Positions 9,987 through 18,586 of a stretch of 61,353 nucleotides of DNA are shown piece by piece. The stretch covers positions 1 through 61,353 of the forward strand of contig NZ_ANNK01000001.1 in assembly GCF_000334155.1 (NCBI RefSeq). Direction: 5' to 3'. Positions within the stretch are counted from its first letter, which is position 1. The number at the start of each line of letters is the position of its first letter. This DNA comes from Halalkalibacterium ligniniphilum. Lineage in GTDB: Bacteria > Bacillota > Bacilli > Bacillales > Bacillaceae_D. A program made the position numbers and the translations under genes. Under the pieces are notes generated by a model. The model was not told where the DNA came from and ran no database searches. It saw only the letters and a list, made by a program, of their open reading frames with translations.

Positions 9987-11339
9987 CTATGAGCGAAGAT
10001 GGTCAATAATTTCTTGAACTTTTTGCTGTAAATCCTGATCGGTTGAAAGTAATTTTGAGATTTTCTCATGGGCATGAATGACCGTTGTATGATCTCGTCC
10101 ACCGAATTCACTGCCGATTTTCGGTAAAGATGCATCGGTTAATTCTCGTGACAGATACATGGCAATTTGGCGAGGGAAGGCGACCGATTTTGTCCGTTTC
10201 TTTGCTTTAAAATCCTCTAATTTCACTTGAAAGTAGCTACCGACCATTTTTTGAATATCCGCGATCGTTAACACTTTTGGCTTTGCATTCGGAATAATGT
10301 CTTTTAAAGCTTCGGCGGCGAGATCAGCATTCATGTCCTGGTTAATTAAAGATGAGTAGGCTACAACTCGAATAAGTGCCCCTTCAAGCTCACGGATATT
10401 TGTGTCGATTTGATTGGCGATATAAAGCATGACTTCATTTGGTATATCAAGGTTCTCAGCCTTGGCTTTTTTTCGTAAAATCGCAATTCGAGTTTCCAAA
10501 TCTGGTGGCGTAATATCCGTAATTAAACCCCACTCGAACCGTGAACGTAAGCGATCTTCTAGCGTGGGGATCTCCTTCGGTGGACGATCACTAGAAATGA
10601 CGATTTGTTTATTGTCTTCATGCAACGCATTAAAGGTATGGAAAAATTCTTCTTGTGTTTGTTCTTTTCCAGCTAAAAATTGAATATCGTCAATCAGGAG
10701 TACATCAACATTCCGATACTTATTCCGAAAATGAACGGCTTTGTTATCACGGATGGCGTTGATAAATTCATTTGTAAATTTCTCTGATGAAAGATAGACA
10801 ACCTTTGCATTAGGATTATGCTCCATGACATAATGTCCAATCGCATGCATGAGATGGGTTTTACCTAAACCGACGCCGCCATAAATAAACAGGGGGTTAT
10901 ACGCCTTAGCCGGTGCCTCTGCTACTGCTAAGGAAGCGGCATGGGCAAAACGGTTTCCTGAACCGATGACAAAGGTGTCGAAGGTATATTTATCATTAAG
11001 CATGCTTTTGGGTATTTCACCATTTGCTACAGGCTGCTGCTTTGGTGTTTTTTTTAATTCGTGTTCCAGAGGAAAAGGGTCCTCTAGCTGATTTGCAGGA
11101 ATAACAAAACGAGGGGTCAGACGAACCCCTGTTAAATCGTCGATCGTTTCTGAGATTAACTCATCATAATGTTTCTCAAGCCAATCCCTAGCGAATTCAT
11201 TCGGAGCTGTAATGATAATCGTGTCCTTTTCAATATCATTTGCTTTGGTTGCCTTTAACCATGTTTCGAAGCTAGGTTTACTAACCTTTTTTTCCATGGC
11301 TTTTAACGCACGCTCCCATAAATCGTGGATATTCTCCAA
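9987..11339 (-). CDS. dnaA: Chromosomal replication initiator DnaA
   Basis: The 450-residue initiator that binds DnaA boxes, melts oriC and helps load the helicase. Domain I is residues 1-80, a linker to about 115, then the AAA+ domain with Walker A GGVGLGKT (154-161) and Walker [12 protein letters not shown] (about 214-224), and the DNA-binding domain IV with [15 protein letters not shown] near 410. The frame is open to 11480, but homologues begin at ENIHDLW; a TTG at 11337-11339 with AGGAGGG ten bases before gives exactly that start. The TTG start may limit synthesis. It is transcribed leftward from oriC with dnaN. Confidence 0.98.
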   Translation of the reverse strand: MENIHDLWERALKAMEKKVSKPSFETWLKATKANDIEKDTIIITAPNEFARDWLEKHYDELISETIDDLTGVRLTPRFVIPANQLEDPFPLEHELKKTPKQQPVANGEIPKSMLNDKYTFDTFVIGSGNRFAHAASLAVAEAPAKAYNPLFIYGGVGLGKTHLMHAIGHYVMEHNPNAKVVYLSSEKFTNEFINAIRDNKAVHFRNKYRNVDVLLIDDIQFLAGKEQTQEEFFHTFNALHEDNKQIVISSDRPPKEIPTLEDRLRSRFEWGLITDITPPDLETRIAILRKKAKAENLDIPNEVMLYIANQIDTNIRELEGALIRVVAYSSLINQDMNADLAAEALKDIIPNAKPKVLTIADIQKMVGSYFQVKLEDFKAKKRTKSVAFPRQIAMYLSRELTDASLPKIGSEFGGRDHTTVIHAHEKISKLLSTDQDLQQKVQEIIDHLRS

Positions 11340-11415
11340 CAGTCGCTCCCTCCTGTTCTCCAAAAACTCAATTAGTACGTTCCCGTGAAAAGAGCTAAAT
11401 ACGCTCGCCAATGAG

Positions 11416-11449
11416 AAAAAACTAGGATGTACAACCTTTGTACACCTAG
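11416..11449 (-). terminator. Terminator-like hairpin in the dnaA leader
   Basis: In the dnaA direction CTAGGTGTACAA (11438-11449) pairs with TTGTACATCCTAG (11422-11434), 12 pairs with one bulged base and a three-base loop, followed at once by TTTTTT. It lies 77 bases before the dnaA start codon, with only oriC sequence upstream, so it would act on dnaA transcripts themselves. Attenuation of dnaA is inference. Confidence 0.55.
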
Positions 11450-11542
11450 AATAAAGAGATGAATAAATATAAACGTACACAAATAATGTGGAGAAAGATA
11501 TAATATAGTAGAAAAGTGTCGTAAGTTGACATGGTCACAAGT

Positions 11543-11807
11543 TGTGGACAAGAAAATACAAAAGAATAAACAGCTGTCCACAATATTACCCACAGGATGT
11601 GGATAACGCATTATGATAAATCACTTGTTCACGAGTGAAAACAAATATATCTTAGCAAATAAAACGTTCTCGTGCAAGGATTAGAGTGATTTATCCACAG
11701 AATACTATATCCTGTGTCAAATCATTATCCACAACACAAGATTATGTGTGCAACTTGTCGATATCTATGGGGAAAAGTAGGAAAGTGTCGAAAAGTAGTT
11801 ATCCACA
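11543..11807. other. oriC, upstream side: DnaA-box cluster
   Basis: Four perfect 9-base DnaA boxes are present: TGTGGATAA at 11598-11606, TTATCCACA at 11691-11699, 11725-11733 and 11799-11807. Close variants are TGTGGACAA (11543-11551), CTGTCCACA (11574-11582) and TTACCCACA (11586-11594). They lie in a 630-base gene-free stretch between divergent dnaA and rpmH, the position of incA/incB in B. subtilis. With the cluster past dnaA this makes a bipartite origin. DnaA bound here should also repress dnaA. Confidence 0.92.
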
Positions 11808-11896
11808 TGAACGATTCGTGTAAAAGAAGCTAGAAGCGTATGTTGTTTGTAGAAGGAAGAGGAAAAGCTTCTGTGAAGGATGCAAAAAAGACAAGC

Positions 11897-11926
11897 TTGA
11901 CAACAGACCCTTACGTTCCTTATAAT
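11897..11926 (+). promoter_or_regulatory. rpmH promoter
   Basis: TTGACA (11897-11902) and TATAAT (11921-11926), both consensus, with an 18-base spacer. It starts the rpmH-rnpA transcript about 45 bases before the rpmH ATG. Confidence 0.8.
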
Positions 11927-11976
11927 TTACAAGAATGTCTTTTAGAAGAGTATATCCTCAGGGAGGTGTTTTATAG

Positions 11977-12114
11977 ATGGGTAAACCAACATTCCAACCG
12001 AATAATCGTAAGCGTAAGAAGGTTCATGGTTTCCGTGCACGTATGAGCACGAAGAATGGCCGTAAAGTATTGGCTCGTCGTCGTCGTAAAGGAAGAAAAG
12101 TATTATCTGCATAG
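11977..12114 (+). CDS. rpmH: Ribosomal protein bL34
   Basis: A 45-residue, very basic large-subunit protein; residues 5-45 carry the standard [19 protein letters not shown] and the [12 protein letters not shown] end. GGGAGGTG precedes the ATG by eight bases. It starts with MGKP rather than the common MKR, a small variation. It is the first gene right of oriC, in the universal rpmH-rnpA-yidC order. Confidence 0.97.
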   Translation: MGKPTFQPNNRKRKKVHGFRARMSTKNGRKVLARRRRKGRKVLSA

Positions 12115-12195
12115 GCCACTGGTTGTCAGTGGTCTTTTTCTGCGGTGAGGAAAACAGCAATTCAAAGGGAGTAGCGGTCTGGGGTGGAAACGGAA

Positions 12196-12546
12196 ATGAA
12201 GAAAGAATGGCGAATTAAAAAAAATGACGAATTTTCTCGTGTATTTAATGAAGGAGTTTCCGTTGCCAACCGCCAATTTGTTTTATACGTACTTGAAAAA
12301 GAGGGACAAGAGCATTTTCGGATTGGTCTCTCAGTGAGTAAAAAGCTTGGAAATGCTGTGACTCGAAATCGGATCAAGCGTCTCATCCGTACTGTTTTTC
12401 AAGAAGAGAAAGAAGCATTGCTAAAGGGTAGAGATTACGTGATCATTGCCCGGAAACCAGCAGCTGATCTGGATTATGAGCAGGTGAAACGTAGTTTACT
12501 TCACGTTTGTAAAAAAGCGCGAATCCTAAAGCGGGGAAGACAGTAA
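12196..12546 (+). CDS. rnpA: Ribonuclease P protein component
   Basis: The 116-residue protein subunit of RNase P, which helps the catalytic RNA trim the 5' leader of tRNA precursors. The RNA-binding signature is visible as [19 protein letters not shown], with [19 protein letters not shown] before it. Two starts are possible: GTG at 12184 and ATG at 12196; GGGGTGG eight bases before the ATG and homologue length favour the latter. It lies 81 bases after rpmH and is probably co-transcribed. Confidence 0.95.
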   Translation: MKKEWRIKKNDEFSRVFNEGVSVANRQFVLYVLEKEGQEHFRIGLSVSKKLGNAVTRNRIKRLIRTVFQEEKEALLKGRDYVIIARKPAADLDYEQVKRSLLHVCKKARILKRGRQ

Positions 12547-12710
12547 GGCTGGTTACGCTTGAAGAAGAAGAGGGAGAAGAACGGACATGTTTAATGTTGT
12601 CCCGAAGCTCTCTTTTGTTATAAATTGAAGATTTTTTGCAATTTTTAAAAATTAAGATAGCTAAACAAGTTAGAGAGAAAGATTGGAATGAAAACAAGGA
12701 GGAACGCTTG

Positions 12711-13481
12711 GTGATCAAGAAGTTAGGTCTTGCTTCGATGTTAATCGGTCTACTTGTAGTGATGACAGGCTGTTTTAATGTGAACGACCCGATTAATGCG
12801 CAAAGCGAGGGGATTTGGGATTCTTATTTTGTGTATCCATTATCATGGCTAATGATTTATTTTGCGGACATGTTTAATGGGAGCTTCGGGCTTTCAATTA
12901 TTGTCGTCACGCTTTTGATTCGTTTGTTAATTTTACCGCTCATGATTAAGCAAACAAAGAGTACGAAAGCGATGCAGGCACTAATGCCTGAGATGCAAAA
13001 ATTACGTGAGAAATACAGTGCAAAGGACCAGAGAACGCAGCAAAAGCTTCAGCAAGAAATGATGAAGCTTTATAGTGACAATGGCGTAAATCCATTAGCA
13101 GGGTGTTTACCGCTCTTCATTCAAATGCCAATCCTATTGGCATTTTACCATGCTATTATGCGGACAAGAGAAATTCAAGGAGATTCATTCCTTTGGTTTG
13201 CTCTTGACGCACCAGATCCAATCATTTTGCCAATTATTGCAGGGATTACGACATTCATTCAACAAAAAATGATGATGGTGACCGACAATCCTCAAATGAA
13301 GGTCTTGCTTTATGTGATGCCGGTCATGATCGTAATTTTTTCCATGTTCTTCCCGGCTGCCCTTGCATTATATTGGGTAATTGGAAATATTTTCATGATT
13401 ATACAAACGTATTTTATTACCGGACCGAACGTTGGTAACAAAAAAGTAGCTGACGCAAAGACGGGAGGAAAGAAAAAGTGA
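12711..13481 (+). CDS. yidC: Membrane protein insertase YidC (SpoIIIJ type)
   Basis: A 256-residue insertase that places proteins into the membrane, alone or with SecYEG; in B. subtilis SpoIIIJ also serves the forespore engulfment programme. A lipoprotein signal ends at VMTGC (cysteine 20), followed by five predicted membrane segments (around 38-58, 60-80, 130-150, 175-195, 205-225), typical of the short Gram-positive type. The conserved groove arginine lies in [11 protein letters not shown]. The start is GTG at 12711 with AAGGAGG eight bases before; upstream frame to 12636 lacks such a site. Its last bases overlap the jag start (GTGA). Confidence 0.95.
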   Translation: MIKKLGLASMLIGLLVVMTGCFNVNDPINAQSEGIWDSYFVYPLSWLMIYFADMFNGSFGLSIIVVTLLIRLLILPLMIKQTKSTKAMQALMPEMQKLREKYSAKDQRTQQKLQQEMMKLYSDNGVNPLAGCLPLFIQMPILLAFYHAIMRTREIQGDSFLWFALDAPDPIILPIIAGITTFIQQKMMMVTDNPQMKVLLYVMPVMIVIFSMFFPAALALYWVIGNIFMIIQTYFITGPNVGNKKVADAKTGGKKK

Positions 13482-14098
13482 TCAAACGGAGAGTGTCAGG
13501 TAAAACGATTGAAGAAGCTGTTGAAAAAGCAGTAGCTGAGCTTGAAACAACGAGAGACCGCATCACGTATACGGTGTTAGAAGAACCACAAAAGGGCTTT
13601 CTTGGGTTACTCGGGGGAAAACCAGCTGTAATTGAAGTCATCGTAAAGCCTGAACCCGTTGATAAAGCTTTTGCATTTTTAGAGAAATTAGTTGCAAATA
13701 TGGGATTAGAAGCAAAGATAGAAAAACGAGAAGAACAAGGTATGATGATCTTTGAATTATTCGGTAAGGAAGGGATCGGCAGTTTAATTGGTAAGAGAGG
13801 GCAAACCCTTGACTCTCTACAGTATTTGGTCAATCTCGTGGCTAATCGTGACGCAACCTCGTTTGTCCGGATTCAACTCGATGCGGAAAATTATCGTCAA
13901 AGACGAAAAGAGACGCTTGAGCAATTGGCAGTGCGACTTGGAGAAAAAGCACGTTCGATAAAGAAAAAAGTGCCTTTAGAACCGATGAACGCACATGAAC
14001 GCAAAATTATTCATGCAACCTTGCAGCATACAGATGGAGTACAAACCTATTCAGAAGGTCAAGGCAACGGACGACATGTTGTCATTGCGCCGAAATGA
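13478..14098 (+). CDS. jag: RNA-binding protein Jag / KhpB
   Basis: A 206-residue cytoplasmic RNA-binding protein with three parts: a Jag-N domain (1-55, [14 protein letters not shown]-like), a KH domain (about 60-140, containing the [15 protein letters not shown] loop), and an R3H domain (about 145-206, with RHVVIAPK end). Partner of KhpA in controlling cell division and elongation in related Gram-positives. The start is GTG with GGGAGGAAAG at eight bases, overlapping the yidC stop by four bases, so the two are translationally coupled. Confidence 0.95.
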   Translation: MIKRRVSGKTIEEAVEKAVAELETTRDRITYTVLEEPQKGFLGLLGGKPAVIEVIVKPEPVDKAFAFLEKLVANMGLEAKIEKREEQGMMIFELFGKEGIGSLIGKRGQTLDSLQYLVNLVANRDATSFVRIQLDAENYRQRRKETLEQLAVRLGEKARSIKKKVPLEPMNAHERKIIHATLQHTDGVQTYSEGQGNGRHVVIAPK

Positions 14099-14106
14099 GT
14101 TAGGGA

Positions 14107-14235
14107 GGCTGTGACAAAAGAGTTTTTATTGATAAGAAATCTGAACGTCATGATCGTTGCTGCATAGCAATCGCTTCGGAAATATACTCCGCTAAGGTTG
14201 TGCATTGTTCGCATTTTCAATCATACACGTTCGTT
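14107..14235 (-). repeat. Repeat element, copy 1 (internally deleted)
   Basis: Starts GGCTGTGACAAAAGAG and ends in AACGAACG (minus strand). Read on the minus strand it matches both ends of the element at 51453-51675 almost base for base, but lacks a central block of about 90 bases and the outer GGCTGGGACATA end. The shared parts include the segments encoding TGTATGATTGAAAATGCG and TGATAAGAA on opposite strands. It lies directly after jag. No open frame. Confidence 0.8.
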
Positions 14236-14308
14236 GCGCTCATTCCTTGATAAGATTGCCCCACTATGAGCGCCGATCAAGCATCGGATAATCGAATAAA
14301 TCAACAGA

Positions 14309-14352
14309 AAAAGGGTTCCAACCATTTTATTTTTATGATTGGAACCCTTTTT
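14309..14352. terminator. Shared terminator, jag and sigma-54 regulator
   Basis: AAAAGGGTTCCAA pairs with TTGGAACCCTTTT around a 17-base loop, with A-run on one side and T-run on the other, so it works in both directions between these convergent genes. Confidence 0.85.
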
Positions 14353-14364
14353 TATTATTTTTGG

Positions 14365-16068
14365 CTAGTTATGTCCCAGCCTTGTCATATTCCATTTTTT
14401 AATTTTTTTCACAAGGGTCGAATGATCAACTCCTAAATGTTCAGCAGCTTTTCTAATCGACGTTTTTTTCTGGAGGGCATCGAAAATGACCCTTTTTTCA
14501 AACTGTTCTACTCGTTGTTTTAATGTTTGAGCTGCCTCTGTGTAACTATGAATATTAAAATGTGGCGGCAGGTCAACAGGCTCAATTTTAAGCGAAGGGA
14601 CTGACACAATCATGCTCTCGACTAAGTTCCGTAATTCTCTCACATTTCCTGGCCAATGATAGCTTTGTAAAATATGTTTTGTTTCGGGTGAGACATGCTT
14701 TTCGATATTAAACAATTTACAAAAATAAGCGAAAAAGTGATCAAGTAAGACCTCGATATCTTCTGGGCGCTGACTTAATGGAGGAATCGATAATTCAATC
14801 ACTTGTAGTCGGTAATAAAGATCTTCACGAAATTCTCCTTTTTCGACTAATTCCTTCAAATTTTTATTTGTTGCTGAAATAATTCTTATATCTAATTGCT
14901 TTACTTTGCTGCCGCCTAGTCTTTGAATTTGTTTTTCTTGAAGAACACGAAGTAATTTAACCTGTAAGGACAGTGGCAGTTCACCTACTTCATCAAGCAG
15001 GACTGTACCTTTATCTGCTAGCTCAAGCAAGCCGACTTTTCCTTCCTGTCTCGCACCAGTAAATGCACCCTTTTCATAGCCGAAAAGCTCTGACTCTAAT
15101 AGCTGTTCTGGAATAGCTCCGCAGTTTACTTTTATAAACGGCATATCTTTTCGGTCGCTTAATTGATGAACTAAATTGGCTATAACCTCTTTTCCTGCTC
15201 CTGAAGGGCCAGATAATAAAACGCTCGTTGGGAACGAGGCAATTTGTTTAACTTTATCAATGATTTCCTTCATTTGAACACTTTGGAAAATTACTTTTTC
15301 ATCGGAACCATCCGTAGAGAATGTATAGCGATTTTGGCTCATTTGAGAAAAGCTTTTTGCCTTTTTTAACTCATTCGTTAGCTCATTTAATTGAGTGATA
15401 TCTCTAACATTTGTAACAACCATTTGAATGTCACCCTCTTCATCGAAAACGGGATTTCCTGTTACGATGACATCCTTTTGCCTGCCAATTCGTTGAAGAA
15501 TGGAAATTCGCTTTTTATCTCGTAAGACAAGGAGAGAGACGGATTGATCAACATATCCTTGCTTCATTAAATCACTCATGTGATGACCAATCAGTTCTTC
15601 TCTTTTAAACCCTGACAATTCCTCGTAGGCTGAATTGACAGTTAGGGTGATTCCTTCTTTATCAACAACATAAATGCCGTCTGTAGAAAACTCGATAATT
15701 TTCTCCATCTGCAAAAATAGCGAACGATAATGTTCCATTTGAGAAATATCTTGAATAACACTAACCGTTCCAATCGACTTACCATCCTGATATAAAGGGG
15801 TTCGGTTCACCATGCACTGTAACCCTGCAATCGTCATTTTCATGCCAATTGTACTTTCACCACTAGCAAGAACATGAGCAATTTGTGAATTAGGGACAAA
15901 CTCACGGATATCTTTGCCAATGTATTCTTGCTGACCTTGTTTTAATAATGTCTGGGCGGAGGTATTCATTAGTAAAACTTTTTTATGATGGTCCACAACT
16001 ATCACTCCATTTGACATGGAAGAGAAAACGCTTTCTAAAATCTTTGTGTTCATTGTTACTGATTTCAT
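14365..16068 (-). CDS. Sigma-54-dependent transcriptional activator with two PAS domains
   Basis: A 567-residue enhancer-binding protein that should hydrolyse ATP to open promoters bound by sigma-54 RNA polymerase. Two PAS sensor domains (about 8-110 and 118-228) are followed by an AAA+ domain (about 258-485) with Walker A GPSGAGKE, the sigma-54 contact loop EKGAFTGA, Walker B GTVLLDEVGELP, and a C-terminal TyrR-like helix-turn-helix (about 530-562, IRKAAEHLGVDHSTLVKKIKKW). No response-regulator receiver domain, so control is probably by a ligand in the PAS domains. ATG follows AGGAGGT. It is divergent from the lactone operon, and its likely binding sites and a sigma-54 promoter fill the gap, so that operon is its probable target. 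Confidence 0.9.
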   Translation of the reverse strand: MKSVTMNTKILESVFSSMSNGVIVVDHHKKVLLMNTSAQTLLKQGQQEYIGKDIREFVPNSQIAHVLASGESTIGMKMTIAGLQCMVNRTPLYQDGKSIGTVSVIQDISQMEHYRSLFLQMEKIIEFSTDGIYVVDKEGITLTVNSAYEELSGFKREELIGHHMSDLMKQGYVDQSVSLLVLRDKKRISILQRIGRQKDVIVTGNPVFDEEGDIQMVVTNVRDITQLNELTNELKKAKSFSQMSQNRYTFSTDGSDEKVIFQSVQMKEIIDKVKQIASFPTSVLLSGPSGAGKEVIANLVHQLSDRKDMPFIKVNCGAIPEQLLESELFGYEKGAFTGARQEGKVGLLELADKGTVLLDEVGELPLSLQVKLLRVLQEKQIQRLGGSKVKQLDIRIISATNKNLKELVEKGEFREDLYYRLQVIELSIPPLSQRPEDIEVLLDHFFAYFCKLFNIEKHVSPETKHILQSYHWPGNVRELRNLVESMIVSVPSLKIEPVDLPPHFNIHSYTEAAQTLKQRVEQFEKRVIFDALQKKTSIRKAAEHLGVDHSTLVKKIKKWNMTRLGHN

Positions 16069-16095
16069 GAGAAATTCTACCTCCTATCAAATGCG

Positions 16096-16185
16096 GTGAA
16101 AATAATCACCGTTTGGTGATTATTTTCACCAAACTAAAATTCTGTTATATCACTAATCATGATTCTTATGGTGAATTTTATCACC
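16096..16185. promoter_or_regulatory. Three GGTGA-N6-TCACC operators
   Basis: Three 16-base palindromes share GGTGA-N6-TCACC: GGTGAAAATAATCACC (16096-16111), GGTGATTATTTTCACC (16116-16131) and GGTGAATTTTATCACC (16170-16185); positions may shift by one base. The first two are themselves mirror images, 20 bases apart; the third lies inside a larger imperfect palindrome with ATGATTCTTAT/ATAAGAATCAT arms. They lie 54-150 bases upstream of the sigma-54 promoter, the usual place for activator sites. Binding by the divergent activator is inference. Confidence 0.75.
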
Positions 16186-16236
16186 ACAATAAGAATCATA
16201 CAAATAAAAATCCTTTATAAAATAACGCTTTCAAAG

Positions 16237-16253
16237 TTGGCACAGTTCTTGCA
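16237..16253 (+). promoter_or_regulatory. Sigma-54 (-24/-12) promoter
   Basis: TTGGCACAGTTCTTGCA contains the invariant GG (16239-16240) and GC (16251-16252) exactly 12 bases apart, and matches the TGGCAC-N5-TTGCA consensus throughout. It lies 27 bases before the aldehyde dehydrogenase start. Confidence 0.92.
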
Positions 16254-16279
16254 AGTATAAAAGTGAAAGGAGGTTTGAA

Positions 16280-17707
16280 ATGAACACAAAAAGTTTATTT
16301 ATTAATGGTAAATGGGAAACAAAACAAAGAACCTATGCGCTTCACTCTCCTTATAGCGGAGATGTAATCGCTAATATTAGTATGGCAGATGAGGCTGATG
16401 TCAAAAAAGCCATTGAAGGCGCACAACAAGCCTATAAAACAATGAAAGAAATGCCTGCCTACAAACGCTCAGACATTTTACTTAAGGTTGTCTCAATCCT
16501 TCAAGAAAGAAGGGAGGAGTTAGCTCGCGTTGTGGCACTTGAGGCTGGTAAGCCAATTCGCACAGCAAGAGGAGAAATTGATCGTACGATTGCTACTTAC
16601 CAATTTGCTGCAGAAGAGGCGAAGCGGATATACGGGGAGACGATTCCAATGGATGCTGCTCCTGGTGGGGAAAACCGACTAGGATTTACATGGAGAGAAC
16701 CATTAGGTGTTGTCGTGGCTATTAGCCCGTTTAATTTTCCGTTTAATCTAGTCGCTCATAAATTGGGACCAGCCTTTGCTGCTGGAAACACAGTTGTCTT
16801 AAAGCCAGCTGAACAAACTCCTTTAAGTGCCTATCTAATCGCTGAAATCTTTCAGCAGGCAGGGCTGCCAGATGGCGCACTTCAAGTCATCACAGGAAGT
16901 GGAAGAGAGCTCAGTGATGCTCTTATCACAGATGAAAGAGTTAAAAAAGTAACGTTCACAGGTAGTGCCGGAGTAGGCAAGATCATTAAAGAAAAAGCTG
17001 GCTTGCGAAAAGTGACGTTAGAGCTTGGTTCGAACTCAGGCTTAATTGTTGAGCCAGACGTTCCTTTGGAAAAAATTATTCCAAGATGCGTAGAAGGAGC
17101 CTTTGCTTTTGCTGGTCAGGTATGTATTTCCTTACAAAGAATTTATGTTCATGAATCTGTTTATGAGGAATTTAGTAAGCGTTTTATTGAACAGGCAAAA
17201 CAACTAAAAGTCGGTGATCCGCTAGAGGAAACAACTGATATTAGCGCAATGATTAATCCGAAAGAAACGGAGCGAATTGAGGCATGGGTCGAGGAAGCAG
17301 TGGAACAGGGTGCTACGATTGGCTTAGGTGGCACACGTGATGGCTCCGTCTTTTCGCCTACTGTATTACTGAATGTGACAAATAATATGGCCGTTTCTTG
17401 CCAAGAAACATTTGCACCAGTCGTGTCGATCGTTTCATATAAAGAGTTAGACGAAGCAATTGATATGGTTAACGATTCGGTATATGGGCTAAATGTTGCA
17501 ATTTACACTCAAAATATCATTAATGCCCTAAATGCAGCGAAAAAGCTTGAATCAGGTGGCGTCATCATTAATGATATTCCAACATTTAGACTCGATCACA
17601 TGCCTTATGGCGGAGTCAAAGATAGCGGTTATGGACGTGAAGGGATTAAATATGCAGTTGAAGAAATGACGGAATTGAAATTCGTTACGATAAAAACAGC
17701 ATTTTAG
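16280..17707 (+). CDS. NAD(P)-dependent aldehyde dehydrogenase (probable succinate-semialdehyde dehydrogenase)
   Basis: A 475-residue aldehyde dehydrogenase, the family that oxidises an aldehyde to an acid through a cysteine thioester. Visible: the NAD-fold block PFNFPFNLVAHKLGPAFAAGN, the FTGS turn, general base E248 in LELGSNSG, and catalytic C282 in GQVCISLQR. The family covers succinate semialdehyde, lactaldehyde and phosphonoacetaldehyde enzymes, and sequence alone does not fix the substrate. The neighbours (lactonase, iron alcohol dehydrogenase) make succinate semialdehyde the best guess, as in Agrobacterium blcA. ATG follows AAAGGAGG. First gene after the sigma-54 promoter. Confidence 0.85.
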   Translation: MNTKSLFINGKWETKQRTYALHSPYSGDVIANISMADEADVKKAIEGAQQAYKTMKEMPAYKRSDILLKVVSILQERREELARVVALEAGKPIRTARGEIDRTIATYQFAAEEAKRIYGETIPMDAAPGGENRLGFTWREPLGVVVAISPFNFPFNLVAHKLGPAFAAGNTVVLKPAEQTPLSAYLIAEIFQQAGLPDGALQVITGSGRELSDALITDERVKKVTFTGSAGVGKIIKEKAGLRKVTLELGSNSGLIVEPDVPLEKIIPRCVEGAFAFAGQVCISLQRIYVHESVYEEFSKRFIEQAKQLKVGDPLEETTDISAMINPKETERIEAWVEEAVEQGATIGLGGTRDGSVFSPTVLLNVTNNMAVSCQETFAPVVSIVSYKELDEAIDMVNDSVYGLNVAIYTQNIINALNAAKKLESGGVIINDIPTFRLDHMPYGGVKDSGYGREGIKYAVEEMTELKFVTIKTAF

Positions 17708-17720
17708 GAGGAACAATAAT

Positions 17721-18569
17721 ATGACAAATATTATTAAACCTAACCCGAAACTTTATGTCATGGATAATGGCCGACTAAGCATGGATAAAAACTGGATGAT
17801 TGCCATGCATAATCCTGCGACAATCGATAATCCGAATGCACAAACTGAATTCGTTAAATTTCCTGTCTATACGGTTTTGATTGATCATCCTGCAGGTAAA
17901 ATCCTGTTTGATACAGCTTGTAATCCTAACTCTATGGGACCAGAAGGACGTTGGGGCAAAGCAACTCAGCAAATGTTTCCTGTCGATATGCCAGAGGAGT
18001 GTTATCTTCATAATCGTTTAGAAGAGTTAAATGTAAGACCAGAAGATATCAAATATGTTGTAGCATCTCATCTTCACCTTGACCACGCTGGATGCTTAGA
18101 GATGTTTACAAATGCGACAATTATTGTCCATGAGGATGAATTAAACGGTGCACTTCAATCATATGCCCGCAATCAAAAAGAAGGCGCATACATTTGGGCT
18201 GACATTGATGCATGGATTAAAAATAATCTCCAATGGCAAACAGTGAAGCGGAGTGAAGATAATCTTGAATTAGCAGAAGGCATTAAAGTCCTTAATTTCG
18301 GAAGTGGCCATGCTTGGGGGATGCTAGGTCTGCACATTAATATGCCAGAAACAGGTGGAATTATTCTTGCTTCGGATGCGATTTATACTGCTGAAAGCTT
18401 CGGACCACCTATCAAGCCACCTGGTATCATCTATGATTCTCTTGGCTACTCCAATGCTGTTGAAAAAATACGTAGATTAGCCAATCAAACGAACTCTCAA
18501 GTCTGGTTTGGTCATGATGCTGAGCAGTTTAAAACATTCCGTAAATCAACAGAAGGATATTACGAGTAA
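17721..18569 (+). CDS. Metallo-beta-lactamase-fold lactonase (AHL/gamma-butyrolactone lactonase type)
   Basis: A 282-residue metallohydrolase of the AHL-lactonase group (AiiA, AttM/BlcC). The two-metal site is complete: H117-x-H119-x-D121-H122, H197 in GSGHAWG, D219 in ASDAIY, and H265 in FGHDAEQF, the last a hallmark of AiiA-like enzymes. Such enzymes open lactone rings, either acyl-homoserine lactones or gamma-butyrolactone. Being followed by an iron alcohol dehydrogenase and preceded by an aldehyde dehydrogenase, it most resembles BlcC, which opens gamma-butyrolactone to gamma-hydroxybutyrate. No signal peptide. It starts 13 bases after the dehydrogenase stop with AGGAGGA before ATG. Confidence 0.82.
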   Translation: MTNIIKPNPKLYVMDNGRLSMDKNWMIAMHNPATIDNPNAQTEFVKFPVYTVLIDHPAGKILFDTACNPNSMGPEGRWGKATQQMFPVDMPEECYLHNRLEELNVRPEDIKYVVASHLHLDHAGCLEMFTNATIIVHEDELNGALQSYARNQKEGAYIWADIDAWIKNNLQWQTVKRSEDNLELAEGIKVLNFGSGHAWGMLGLHINMPETGGIILASDAIYTAESFGPPIKPPGIIYDSLGYSNAVEKIRRLANQTNSQVWFGHDAEQFKTFRKSTEGYYE

Positions 18570-18586
18570 GGTTAGGGGGGAAATCT

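Noticed and set aside
11840-12046. Open frame of 68 codons overlapping oriC and rpmH
   Set aside because: It covers the rpmH promoter and the rpmH start in another frame, has no ribosome site and no recognisable product.
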